Below the pieces are notes generated by a model. It searched no databases. It was not told the origin of the DNA and saw nothing but the letters and a program-made list of their open reading frames with translations. Of a stretch of DNA of 64,000 nt, positions 9,258 through 16,003 are shown piece after piece. Within the stretch, counting starts at the first letter, position 1. The number at the start of each line of letters is the position of its first letter. The DNA is from an uncultured Prevotellaceae bacterium (GTDB taxonomy: Bacteria; Bacteroidota; Bacteroidia; Bacteroidales; Bacteroidaceae), in assembly GCA_946405695.1 (NCBI GenBank), contig CAMJIA010000001.1, forward strand, positions 30,421-94,420, written 5' to 3'. The position numbers and the translations under genes were made by a program.

Positions 9258-9276
9258 CGACAAAAATCAGAAAAAA

Positions 9277-10014
9277 ATGCTGTCAAAGAATCAAATAAAG
9301 TGGGTACACTCCCTGGAACTGAAGAAAAATCGTAATAAAGAAGGCCTCTTCGTGGCCGAAGGACCCAAGGTTGTTGGCGACCTGCTACGTGCAGGCTACG
9401 TGGCACGTTCCATTTTCTCTACCACCGAGCGCCCCAACGCCCAGCTCATCACCGACGACGAACTTCGTAAACTCAGTTTCTTGCAACATCCGCAGGAGGT
9501 CCTTGCCGTCTTCGACATACCTGCCACCGCTCACCTCTTACCTCTTACCCCGAACCCCGAACCTCTCAGTTCTCAACTCTCATTGGCCCTCGACGGCGTT
9601 CAGGACCCTGGCAACCTGGGCACCATCATCCGCATTGCCGACTGGTTTGGCATCCAGACCATCTTCTGTTCTGAGGATACTGCCGACTGCTACAATCCCA
9701 AGGTGGTACAGGCCACGATGGGCAGCCTCGCGCACGTACATATTATATATATTGACCTTGAAGCGTTCCTCCAGTCTGTCGACTGCCCCATCTACGGCAC
9801 CCTACTCGATGGCCAGAACATCTACCAGCAGCAGCTTTCCACCGGGGGTATCATCGTCATGGGCAACGAGGGCAACGGCATCTCCCCAGCCATTCGCCAG
9901 CTTGTCACCCACAAGCTGCTCATTCCCAACTACAACACCTCTGGCGAAACCGCTGAGAGCCTTAACGTCGCCATCGCTACCGCCATCACTTGCGCCGAGT
10001 TCCGTCGCAGATGA
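9277..10014 (+). CDS. TrmH/SpoU-family RNA 2'-O-methyltransferase
   Basis: This 245-aa protein has an N-terminal substrate-binding domain (KKNRNKEGLFVAEGPKVV) followed by the SPOUT knot motifs: LDGVQDPGNLGTIIR, VMGNEGNGISPAI and the SAM-binding IPNYNTSGETAESLNVAIA. It methylates a ribose in rRNA or tRNA; the exact site is not readable. The linker between the domains (9530-9590, LLPLTPNPEPLSSQLS) is built from short pyrimidine-rich repeats resembling the intergenic repeats at 11480-11510. I chose the ATG following the promoter. Confidence 0.9.
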   Translation: MLSKNQIKWVHSLELKKNRNKEGLFVAEGPKVVGDLLRAGYVARSIFSTTERPNAQLITDDELRKLSFLQHPQEVLAVFDIPATAHLLPLTPNPEPLSSQLSLALDGVQDPGNLGTIIRIADWFGIQTIFCSEDTADCYNPKVVQATMGSLAHVHIIYIDLEAFLQSVDCPIYGTLLDGQNIYQQQLSTGGIIVMGNEGNGISPAIRQLVTHKLLIPNYNTSGETAESLNVAIATAITCAEFRRR

Positions 10015-10078
10015 CACTTTAGAGTGGAATTATTTGCAGATTTCTGTTTAATCTTAGTGATTATTCCTGTCTTTTTTG

Positions 10079-10086
10079 TATATTTG
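10079..10086 (+). promoter_or_regulatory. -7 promoter element upstream of the Fic fragment
   Basis: TATATTTG, a TAnnTTTG match, lies 20 bases before the ATG at 10107. It would drive the Fic remnant and, by read-through, the intact Fic gene. Confidence 0.55.
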
Positions 10087-10106
10087 CAACAAAATGTGCA
10101 CTTTTT

Positions 10107-10244
10107 ATGGCAAACAACGTAACACCACTGCTCGCCGCACTTCGCGAGCAAAAAGCGATGAAGATGAAGGGCGGAATCTATCACAAGACGCAGATAGACC
10201 TGACCTACAACTCGAACCACATCGAGGTATGTGAAAGACAATAG
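10107..10244 (+). pseudogene. Truncated N-terminus of a Fic-family protein
   Basis: A 45-codon frame contains GGIYHKTQIDLTYNSNHIE, the conserved N-terminal segment of a class of Fic proteins where it is normally followed by G-S-x-L. Here the frame changes after HIE into unrelated VCERQ and stops. No Fic catalytic motif of that lineage follows. The downstream intact Fic gene belongs to a different branch, so this is a deletion remnant of another Fic gene and not its N-terminus. Confidence 0.65.
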
Positions 10245-10250
10245 AAATAC

Positions 10251-11318
10251 ATGAAACAAGAGACGAAAGACATATTATTGCGATTGCTGCAGCAGCACAA
10301 GGAACTGGGCATATCAGAGCAGATAGACTACCAGAAGTTCTATCTGTACTCTATCATTACGCATTCTACAGCCATCGAGGGCTCTACGGTGACAGAGGTG
10401 GAGGCGCAACTGCTGTTCGACGAGGGCATCACATCGAGCAAGCGCACCATGATGGAGCAGATGATGAACCTGGACCTGAAAGTGGCCTACGACTATGGCA
10501 TGCAATGGATTAGGCAGCATGAGGACATTACGGTGGATTGGCTCGTCCTGCTGGCTTCTAAGGTGATGGCTCGCACGGGTTCAGAGTATCATGCTGCGGG
10601 AGGTGATTTCTCAGCCGCAAAAGGTGAACTGCGCAAACTGAACGTTACAGCCGGATTGGGTGGCAAGTCGTATATGTCGTACCTGAAGGTGCCTGCCCGT
10701 CTGGCCGCTTTCTGCGAAGAACTCAATCGCAGGCGTAAGGCCATTGATGCCAACGACGTGGTAGCCATCTATGAACTGAGTTTCTGGGCGCACTTCGAGT
10801 TGGTGACCATCCATCCCTGGGCTGACGGCAACGGACGTACCTGCCGCCTGCTGATGAATTTGCTGCAGATGGAGTTCGACTTGTTGCCGACAAAGATATT
10901 GAAAGAGGATAAAGCCGAATATATCCAGGCGCTCATCGATACCAGAGAGCAGGAGGACATTAATATTTTCCTCGATTGCATGGCCCGCCTGCATTGCCAG
11001 CATCTGAAGACGGATATCGACCAATATCTCAAATCGGTAGTTTCGACTACCGAAATGGTCGATAAACAAGCGTTAAAGCAGAAAATGGTCGATAAATGGT
11101 CGATAAAGCCATCTTTGGCAGAGAAAATGGTCGATATTTTGGAATATGTGGCCAATAAAGACGAATTCACCACAGAGCAAATCGTCGCTCACTTCGGCTT
11201 CAATGCCACTACGGCCAAGCGCTACCTGCGCCAACTCACCGAGTTTGGCTATCTGGAGGCACATGGAGGCAACAAGAACAGAACCTATCAACGTACGGAT
11301 CATGAAGCAATATCGTAG
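10251..11318 (+). CDS. Fic-domain AMP-transferase-like protein with C-terminal winged helix
   Basis: This 355-aa protein carries the Fic catalytic motif HPWADGNGRTCR (around residues 188-199), which transfers AMP or a similar nucleotide group to target hydroxyls. Near residue 40 it has STAIEGST, the [ST]xxxE[GN] autoinhibitory helix, so it is a self-inhibited class II Fic. The C-terminus (residues 290-345, DEFTTEQIVAHFGFNATTAKRYLRQL) is a winged-helix DNA-binding domain, suggesting autoregulation. It sits 6 bp after the remnant of another Fic gene and is followed by a terminator-like hairpin. Confidence 0.9.
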   Translation: MKQETKDILLRLLQQHKELGISEQIDYQKFYLYSIITHSTAIEGSTVTEVEAQLLFDEGITSSKRTMMEQMMNLDLKVAYDYGMQWIRQHEDITVDWLVLLASKVMARTGSEYHAAGGDFSAAKGELRKLNVTAGLGGKSYMSYLKVPARLAAFCEELNRRRKAIDANDVVAIYELSFWAHFELVTIHPWADGNGRTCRLLMNLLQMEFDLLPTKILKEDKAEYIQALIDTREQEDINIFLDCMARLHCQHLKTDIDQYLKSVVSTTEMVDKQALKQKMVDKWSIKPSLAEKMVDILEYVANKDEFTTEQIVAHFGFNATTAKRYLRQLTEFGYLEAHGGNKNRTYQRTDHEAIS

Positions 11319-11406
11319 GAAGGTCGTTCGGCCGTCGTTGGTATATCGTAGCAAGGGCGTAGGATAGGCGTATTGCAAACCGAGTGTGAACCGACAGAGA
11401 CGAAAA

Positions 11407-11449
11407 AGCATCCAGCCGCATTTTCAGCAGTTGGATGCTCTCGTTTTTT
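11407..11449 (+). terminator. Rho-independent terminator after fic
   Basis: AGCATCCA (11407-11414) pairs with TGGATGCT (11432-11439), followed by a run of six T at 11444-11449. The rest of the gap to the smalltalk gene (11450-11505) contains only short repeats of the CAGACCTCTTACAT type. Confidence 0.75.
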
Positions 11450-11505
11450 AGAGATGGGGACCTTTTAATCAGACCTCATACATCTTACATCAGACCTCTT
11501 ACATC

Positions 11506-11622
11506 TCACATGTAGATCGGCCCGTATCCTGCGCAACTCGTGGTGGTGATGGCCGTCAGGAAGGCTGTGAGTGCGGCTACTATGACCTTCACCGCAATCT
11601 CAATGAAACTTTGTTTCTTCAT
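11506..11622 (-). CDS. Smalltalk-family small protein
   Basis: This 38-aa product begins MKKQSFIEIAVKVIVAALTA, a single hydrophobic helix, then has a lipobox-like TTTSC and a short polar tail. Size, composition and position directly downstream of a tailed HU gene fit the Bacteroidales smalltalk protein family. Function is unknown. In other genomes it usually sits between an HU protein and an N-acetylmuramoyl-L-alanine amidase; no amidase gene follows here. Confidence 0.75.
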   Translation of the reverse strand: MKKQSFIEIAVKVIVAALTAFLTAITTTSCAGYGPIYM

Positions 11623-11687
11623 AGTCTCAAGTTTTTAGTTTCAAGAAGTGAGGGCTTCAGCCTTCAGACCTCGGCCCTCAAACTTCA

Positions 11688-12335
11688 TCAGTTGGTGTCG
11701 CCTGCGTCGTCATCGTCGGGGTTACCACCACCGCCGTTATCGCCTCCACCGTTGTCACCACCGGTATTCGAGCCACCATTGTCGCCTCCGGTGCTGGGCG
11801 TTACGGTACCCGTGCTACCACCCTGGTTCTGACCGCCGTTCTGGGTGCCGCCACCGTTTTCGTTTTGGTTCTCGCCACCCTCGTTCTCAGGGTCTTCCAC
11901 ATCGTTGGTGTCAGCCGAGGTGACGCGCTTCACGATCTTGCCTTCCTTGTCGTAGCAGGTGATGGCAATCTTGGTGGCCTGCAGCTCGTCCTTGACCTCC
12001 TTCGACGGGGTGAAGATGACGCGACGGGCAGAGATGAGCGAGGTCTTCACATCCTCCACGTTCTGCACACTCTTGGAGCGCACTCCGAAGCGCATGCTGC
12101 CGAGTCCTGGCAGGGGCACGTTGTGACCTTCGGTGGCCCAGGTGCGGATGACCTCACCGGCTGCGTCCCAAGCGGCCTTGATGACGCCGATGCTCATACC
12201 TGTTCGCTTAGAAGCCTCCTCGATGACCTTGCTGGAGTCCAGCGTGTTGTACAGGTGTGCCGAGAGCACGAATGCCAGCTTCTCGACATTCTTTTCGAAC
12301 GATACGTTCTGTTGCTTAGCTTTGATTTGAATCAT
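11688..12335 (-). CDS. HU-like DNA-binding protein with long Gly/Asn/Asp tail
   Basis: This 215-aa protein has an HU/IHF-like fold (DNABII family, HU-HIG subgroup) over about residues 1-140, with the helical start FEKNVEKLAFVL and the beta-arm region GLGSMRFGVRSKS. Residues about 142-215 form a low-complexity, acidic, Gly/Asn/Gln-rich tail (for example GGDNGGSNTGGDNGGG). HU proteins bend DNA; the tail is typical of the Bacteroidales DUF3987/smalltalk-associated version. I chose the ATG at 12335. A leader of about 150 nt with three 23-bp repeats lies upstream. Confidence 0.85.
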   Translation of the reverse strand: MIQIKAKQQNVSFEKNVEKLAFVLSAHLYNTLDSSKVIEEASKRTGMSIGVIKAAWDAAGEVIRTWATEGHNVPLPGLGSMRFGVRSKSVQNVEDVKTSLISARRVIFTPSKEVKDELQATKIAITCYDKEGKIVKRVTSADTNDVEDPENEGGENQNENGGGTQNGGQNQGGSTGTVTPSTGGDNGGSNTGGDNGGGDNGGGGNPDDDDAGDTN

Positions 12336-12397
12336 AATTTTTTTACTTTTAAAATGTTGAACAATAGGGTAACTTTTTTGTCTCGTTTTTGCTGCCT

Positions 12398-12466
12398 CCG
12401 GAGTCTGCACGTGTTGGTCCCGGGAGTGTGCAAGTGTAGCCTCGGGGAGTCTGCAAATGTAGGCGC
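12398..12466 (-). repeat. Three 23-bp direct repeats in the HU leader
   Basis: The core GGAGTnTGCA occurs at 12400, 12423 and 12446 (plus-strand numbering), an exact 23-bp period. Flanking positions (CC/CG before, GTGT or ATGT after) are also partly conserved. The repeats lie between the HU promoter and ATG, so they would be transcribed. They could be an operator array or an RNA element. Confidence 0.7.
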
Positions 12467-12491
12467 TCGCGCCTGCGTTCTTAAGACAGTA

Positions 12492-12499
12492 CAAAGGTA
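12492..12499 (-). promoter_or_regulatory. -7 promoter element for the HU gene
   Basis: The minus strand reads TACCTTTG, a perfect TAnnTTTG match about 157 bases before the HU ATG. It predicts a transcript with a long leader containing the three 23-bp repeats. Confidence 0.65.
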
Positions 12500-12557
12500 C
12501 GACATCGGCGGAGCGCGTTGGTGGTCTTTGGTGGACATCAGCGAAACAAAATTAAAA

Positions 12558-12752
12558 TTATTGCATTTCGTCCGGCACATCGATACAATAGTCGTCGACC
12601 ACATATCGGACGGCTCTTGGGGGAAGCGTTTGAGAGCGTGGTGAAACGCCCATTTCGGCCAGCACTTCCCTGCGCGAGTTCAGGTACCTGCGAAACGTGT
12701 TGGCACTCACGCCAGCCAGCCGTGCCAGTTCTGATTTATACATCGCTTTCAT
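12558..12752 (-). CDS. Small DUF4248-like protein
   Basis: A 64-aa basic protein (MKAMYKSELARLAGVSANTF near the start) has a helix-turn-helix-like pattern LARLAGVSANTFRRYLN and a C-terminal acidic end. It resembles the small DUF4248 proteins found beside HU and smalltalk genes in Bacteroidales. A second ATG three codons in is equally possible as the start. It lies 20 bp downstream of the primase-like gene and upstream of the HU promoter. DNA binding is inferred from the pattern only. Confidence 0.65.
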   Translation of the reverse strand: MKAMYKSELARLAGVSANTFRRYLNSRREVLAEMGVSPRSQTLPPRAVRYVVDDYCIDVPDEMQ

Positions 12753-12772
12753 CTTTAATTGTCCATTATCAA

Positions 12773-13675
12773 TTATCCATTATCAATTAGACCTTTGACA
12801 TAAAGGTCGCTAAAGTCCTTGCAGCCCTGCGGCAATTGGTGATGCACCAGCGAGGGCAAAACCTTTTGCAACTGGAGGAAGAGGCGTTCGCCAGGGGCGT
12901 CATTGTCAGGAAACATGTGGAAGGTCAACGATAACGAAGACGATAACGATAACAACAGCTCCGCATCCTTCTTAGTGAGAAGTGTGGCTGACGGTATGGC
13001 GATAGCCTTGTGGCCGGCTGAGAGCATGGCCCAGCAATCCGAGCACCCTTCGGTAATGAATAGCTGTTCGCCCGGCTTCAGGAGGTTCAAAACAGGCAGG
13101 TTGTAGATGTTGCACTCAGCCCCTTGTGGAAACCTAAATCGAGGCGTAGAACCTTTCACAAGATTGCGATTCTGAATGCCAATCAATTTGCCCTCGCGGT
13201 CGTAGTAAGGCGTCTGTAACCAAGGCACACCCTGTTTGTCTTTCCACGATGTTAGGCGGCACCAGCGCACAACTCTTGGGTCAAGATGTCGCTCTTCAAA
13301 GAGAAACTTCCGAGCTTCATCGTTCAGCCAAGGACGCTCAAAGAAACGCTCATACCGACTCGCATCAAACGGCTTCGGAGGTCTGTCTTCCTCAGGCTTG
13401 TATTCCGTCAGAATAATGTTGTTTTCATCAGCCAGCCAGCGGCAAGCCTCCCGAAAGTCCTTCCTCAGATACTTCATCACGAGGTCAATAGGGCCGCCCG
13501 ACTCACCGCACACGAAGCAGCGGTAGGTATTCTTGCTCACCTTAAAAGACAGGCTCGCATGATGATCGTCGTGGAACGGACAAAGACATTTATGCATTCG
13601 TACTTGGAGTCCAAGTCGCTCTGCGACCCCCTCAATGGGAAGGTCGCGGAGCTTTTGCAATTGAAACTTATCCAT
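12773..13675 (-). CDS. CHC2 zinc-finger/TOPRIM primase-like protein
   Basis: This 300-aa protein has an N-terminal CHC2 zinc finger (CPFHDDHHASLSF ... YRCFVCGESGG, residues about 33-63). A TOPRIM-like domain follows, with LFITEGCSDCWAM (catalytic Glu) and FPDNDAPGE (acidic motif). It is shorter than DnaG and lacks the helicase-binding domain, so it fits the primases of mobile elements and DUF3987 loci. I chose MDKFQLQ at 13675, two bases after the stop of the DUF3987 gene, rather than a GTG at 13681. Confidence 0.88.
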   Translation of the reverse strand: MDKFQLQKLRDLPIEGVAERLGLQVRMHKCLCPFHDDHHASLSFKVSKNTYRCFVCGESGGPIDLVMKYLRKDFREACRWLADENNIILTEYKPEEDRPPKPFDASRYERFFERPWLNDEARKFLFEERHLDPRVVRWCRLTSWKDKQGVPWLQTPYYDREGKLIGIQNRNLVKGSTPRFRFPQGAECNIYNLPVLNLLKPGEQLFITEGCSDCWAMLSAGHKAIAIPSATLLTKKDAELLLSLSSSLSLTFHMFPDNDAPGERLFLQLQKVLPSLVHHQLPQGCKDFSDLYVKGLIDNG

Positions 13676-13677
13676 AG

Positions 13678-14982
13678 TCACTCACCTTTAAGATATTCTT
13701 CAGTCTTGGTGTACAATCCCGTCTGGTTCGAGTAGGTGATGAACTTGCGGAACAGCCACTTGCGCAACTGTCCGTTGGTGCCCTCCTTGCTCTTACCGAG
13801 CTGAGTACGGAGTGCCTCCAGTTGCGCCTCGTTGAAGGTGTCGGGCAGGTCGTCGAGCATGTTCTTCGGGCCACGGCGCTGAGCCTCATTCATCGTGTCG
13901 GCATCTTTGCCCAGCATGTCGGCAAAGAGCTGCATCTTGCTCCACAGATCCCGATATACCAGCCATTCCACTACGTCGCCAATGGAACGTGTGTAGGTCT
14001 GATTATTGAGAATCCAAAGGATGCACCCAGCTTTCCATGCCGAGACCAGCGCACGCTTGGAGCAGTCCCACAGCACATCGTCGTCAACCAGGTCGGCCAG
14101 CGAAGCCATGTCCTGAGCCAGTTTGTCGGCCAACTTGTTCAGCGGACGGATGATGAAGCGCCCCTTCGTGATGTCGAGTCGTGCTAAGTACTCGTCCAAC
14201 TTCTGGTAGAATTCCTCGGTGTACTTACCCTGTCGGGGTATGCGCCCGTCACGACTTTGGCGAGCCTTGTAAGAGAAAAACATACGCCCGAAGGTTCCGT
14301 TGAACAGGTCGTTCTTGTAGTACTTGCGAGCAGCAAAAGGCGTGGCCGAGAGCGTCAGGTTAGCTCTGAGGATAGGGTTGCCCGTCACACCATCAGCCGT
14401 TGCACGCAGAGCCCCCGCACGCTGACGGTCATAGATGTTACGCAGCATCTGGCTTACCTGTTTGTGACCGCCACACATGCCGTCGGCCATTTCCACCTCG
14501 GGCATGTTCAGGTATTGCGTTCTGCCACCTTGAGCCTCCAGCGCCATCGCATTTTGAAGAAAAGCAGGACGCGTGGTGTCTGATGGTGGGAACCAGATGG
14601 CCACCTCGGGACGAGCAGGCTTCTCCTTATTGGCCGACTTCGTCTTCACCTGCTTCGACCATTCCACCAACTTCTTCAACTCAGCATCGTCGTGCTGGCG
14701 GAAGTCGCGACAAATAGCCTCCACGAGGTTGGACAATTGGCCCTTGTTACAGCCCGAATCGCCCACCAGATTGGCCATCATGCCCGTTGGCTCCTTCCAA
14801 GTGAGGTCGGGGTACTGAAATTCCGTGCCGCTGATGTGTGCGCCAAGTATGGGGAAGAGCATCGGAACCAGCGGTTCATGCATGTCTTTTGATGTCTGCG
14901 AGAGCAGCAAACGGATACATTCTGTGCCTTTGCCGAGGTTCGGCATAGCGGGCGCAGTCGCTTTTGAAATATCGTATCTCAT
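13678..14982 (-). CDS. DUF3987 (VirE/helicase-like) protein
   Basis: This 434-aa protein matches DUF3987 proteins that accompany CHC2 primases in Bacteroidales. A P-loop-like segment LVGDSGCNKGQLSNL (about residue 70) departs from GxxxxGK[ST]: Asn stands before the Lys and Gly after it, so ATPase activity is uncertain. MPEVEMADG further on resembles a Walker B region. I prefer the ATG at 14982 over a TTG at 15054 that abuts the inverted-repeat element. The role in replication is inferred from context. Confidence 0.78.
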   Translation of the reverse strand: MRYDISKATAPAMPNLGKGTECIRLLLSQTSKDMHEPLVPMLFPILGAHISGTEFQYPDLTWKEPTGMMANLVGDSGCNKGQLSNLVEAICRDFRQHDDAELKKLVEWSKQVKTKSANKEKPARPEVAIWFPPSDTTRPAFLQNAMALEAQGGRTQYLNMPEVEMADGMCGGHKQVSQMLRNIYDRQRAGALRATADGVTGNPILRANLTLSATPFAARKYYKNDLFNGTFGRMFFSYKARQSRDGRIPRQGKYTEEFYQKLDEYLARLDITKGRFIIRPLNKLADKLAQDMASLADLVDDDVLWDCSKRALVSAWKAGCILWILNNQTYTRSIGDVVEWLVYRDLWSKMQLFADMLGKDADTMNEAQRRGPKNMLDDLPDTFNEAQLEALRTQLGKSKEGTNGQLRKWLFRKFITYSNQTGLYTKTEEYLKGE

Positions 14983-15032
14983 TGATATATTGCTTTTTAG
15001 ATGAAACAAAACTGCAGCTAATGTGGTCTCGT

Positions 15033-15179
15033 GTTCCAGTTCCAGTTGTTCCAATTAATTTTCTGACGGTTCCATTATACCCTAATTCTATATATAACTA
15101 TCTAATTATTAGTTAGTTATAAAGATTATAGAAGAGTATTTGTCCCTCAAATTTTAACTGGAACATTTGGAACTGGAAC
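15033..15179. repeat. Symmetric 147-bp inverted-repeat element
   Basis: The outer arms are GTTCCAGTTCCA at 15033-15044 with TGTTCCA at 15047-15053, repeated in inverse orientation at 15168-15179 and 15159-15165; only the two spacer bases differ. At the centre (15094-15120) lies a palindrome with 13-base arms and one mismatch, ATAACTATCTAAT / ATTAGTTAGTTAT. The arm centre (15106) and palindrome centre (15107) coincide. The interior is strongly AT-rich. It lies between the 136-aa gene and DUF3987. Confidence 0.85.
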
Positions 15180-15187
15180 CTGAAACC

Positions 15188-15598
15188 TTATTCCTCTATA
15201 AGGCCCCCCAGCGCCATGCATATTTCGTTATAAACTCCGAGGGCGAGGCACTCAACCTTGATACCCGTCTTCAATTCCTTGAAGTTCAGTCTGAGGCTTC
15301 CGTCGTCGCGTCGAGTCACCGTAATGAACTCGCCGCTGAAAATGTGCTGATTGCGCTTGCCAGCCGTCAGGGGAACCGTCTCGATGAACGTGTAATGCGG
15401 GTCGCGACAGAGAAACTCATCTATGATGGCTTCCGAGTCAAGTCTGAAAACGCCCTGATACTTTTTACCAGTTTTCATGCGTACGTCGCTACGCAGAAGT
15501 GTTTTTACGTCACAGCCCAAGTCTGTGTTGTTGTGCCAACCTTGCTCCTTATTATATTTTTCCGTAGGAGGGGTTGTAGTGGTTATTTTTGTAGACAT
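15188..15598 (-). CDS. Hypothetical protein heading the DUF3987 locus
   Basis: I do not recognise a family for this 136-aa soluble protein. It has a Thr/Pro-rich start (MSTKITTTTPPTEKYNKE) and a compact alpha/beta-looking body (GKKYQGVFRLDSEAI, FSGEFITVTRRDDGSLRLNF). No signal peptide or membrane segment is visible. It is first in a minus-strand series 136-aa, DUF3987, primase, DUF4248-like, HU, smalltalk. A strongly folded leader precedes its ATG. Confidence 0.65.
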   Translation of the reverse strand: MSTKITTTTPPTEKYNKEQGWHNNTDLGCDVKTLLRSDVRMKTGKKYQGVFRLDSEAIIDEFLCRDPHYTFIETVPLTAGKRNQHIFSGEFITVTRRDDGSLRLNFKELKTGIKVECLALGVYNEICMALGGLIEE

Positions 15599-15709
15599 AA
15601 CCGAAGTCCTTTCCGGGAAAGCCTCGGTCTCACACGAGGGTCCCTCCCATCCAACCGAGAAAGTGAGACAGCCTACGGTCCAACGCTTGACATTTTTCCC
15701 GTTGTTTGG
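15599..15709 (-). promoter_or_regulatory. Structured 5' leader of the 136-aa gene
   Basis: This is the predicted RNA from the promoter at 15715-15722 to the ATG. Stems in plus-strand coordinates: 15627-15633 with 15663-15669 (GTCTCAC/GTGAGAC, 7 bp), and 15601-15606 with 15622-15627 (CCGAAG/CCTCGG, one wobble) enclosing 15609-15613 with 15617-15621 (CTTTC/GAAAG). The last hairpin abuts the start codon, so it could control translation. G/C content is much higher than in the adjacent intergenic DNA. Confidence 0.55.
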
Positions 15710-15714
15710 TGGTG

Positions 15715-15722
15715 CAAAATTA
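15715..15722 (-). promoter_or_regulatory. -7 promoter element for the DUF3987 locus
   Basis: The minus strand reads TAATTTTG (TAnnTTTG), followed by GCACC. It is placed to transcribe the structured leader and the 136-aa gene. Confidence 0.6.
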
Positions 15723-15762
15723 TCAATTTAAGATGATAATAGACTGAAAATAACGTCTACTG

Positions 15763-15850
15763 GTTCACGAAGTTCGCAAAGTTCATAAAGTTCATGTAAG
15801 TTCATTTGAGTTCAGTACAAGTTCACTTAAAAGTTCACTTTTAAGTTCAT
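15763..15850. repeat. GTTC iteron-like array, nine units
   Basis: Nine direct copies of GTTCA (one GTTCG), most preceded by A, begin at 15763, 15772, 15781, 15790, 15800, 15810, 15821, 15833 and 15845. Spacing increases 9, 9, 9, 10, 10, 11, 12, 12. The array lies between two divergent genes, 40 bp upstream of the DUF3987-locus promoter and about 120 bp upstream of the XRE-ImmA/IrrE promoter. The remainder of the gap (15851-15972) is AT-rich without clear features. Confidence 0.85.
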
Positions 15851-15972
15851 TGGAGTGATTAAGTTTTAGCTGTCTGTCGTCTAATTGCGGCAAAATGCCT
15901 AAAAAGTGTTAAAAATCAACTTTTAAAATAAGAAAGCTGAAGAGAAACCGGTTGACATTCAATAAAAATTTG

Positions 15973-15980
15973 TAACTTTG
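15973..15980 (+). promoter_or_regulatory. -7 promoter element for the XRE-ImmA/IrrE operon
   Basis: TAACTTTG lies 23 bases before the ATG at 16004. A TTGACA-like sequence about 20 bases upstream (15952-15957) may act as the -33 region. Confidence 0.7.
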
Positions 15981-16003
15981 TCAACGAATTCAAATGTACA
16001 GCT

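Noticed and set aside
11865..12644. 259-codon open frame opposite the HU gene.
   Set aside because: It lies antisense to a recognisable HU gene and its promoter/leader, has no family motifs and covers low-complexity tail sequence.
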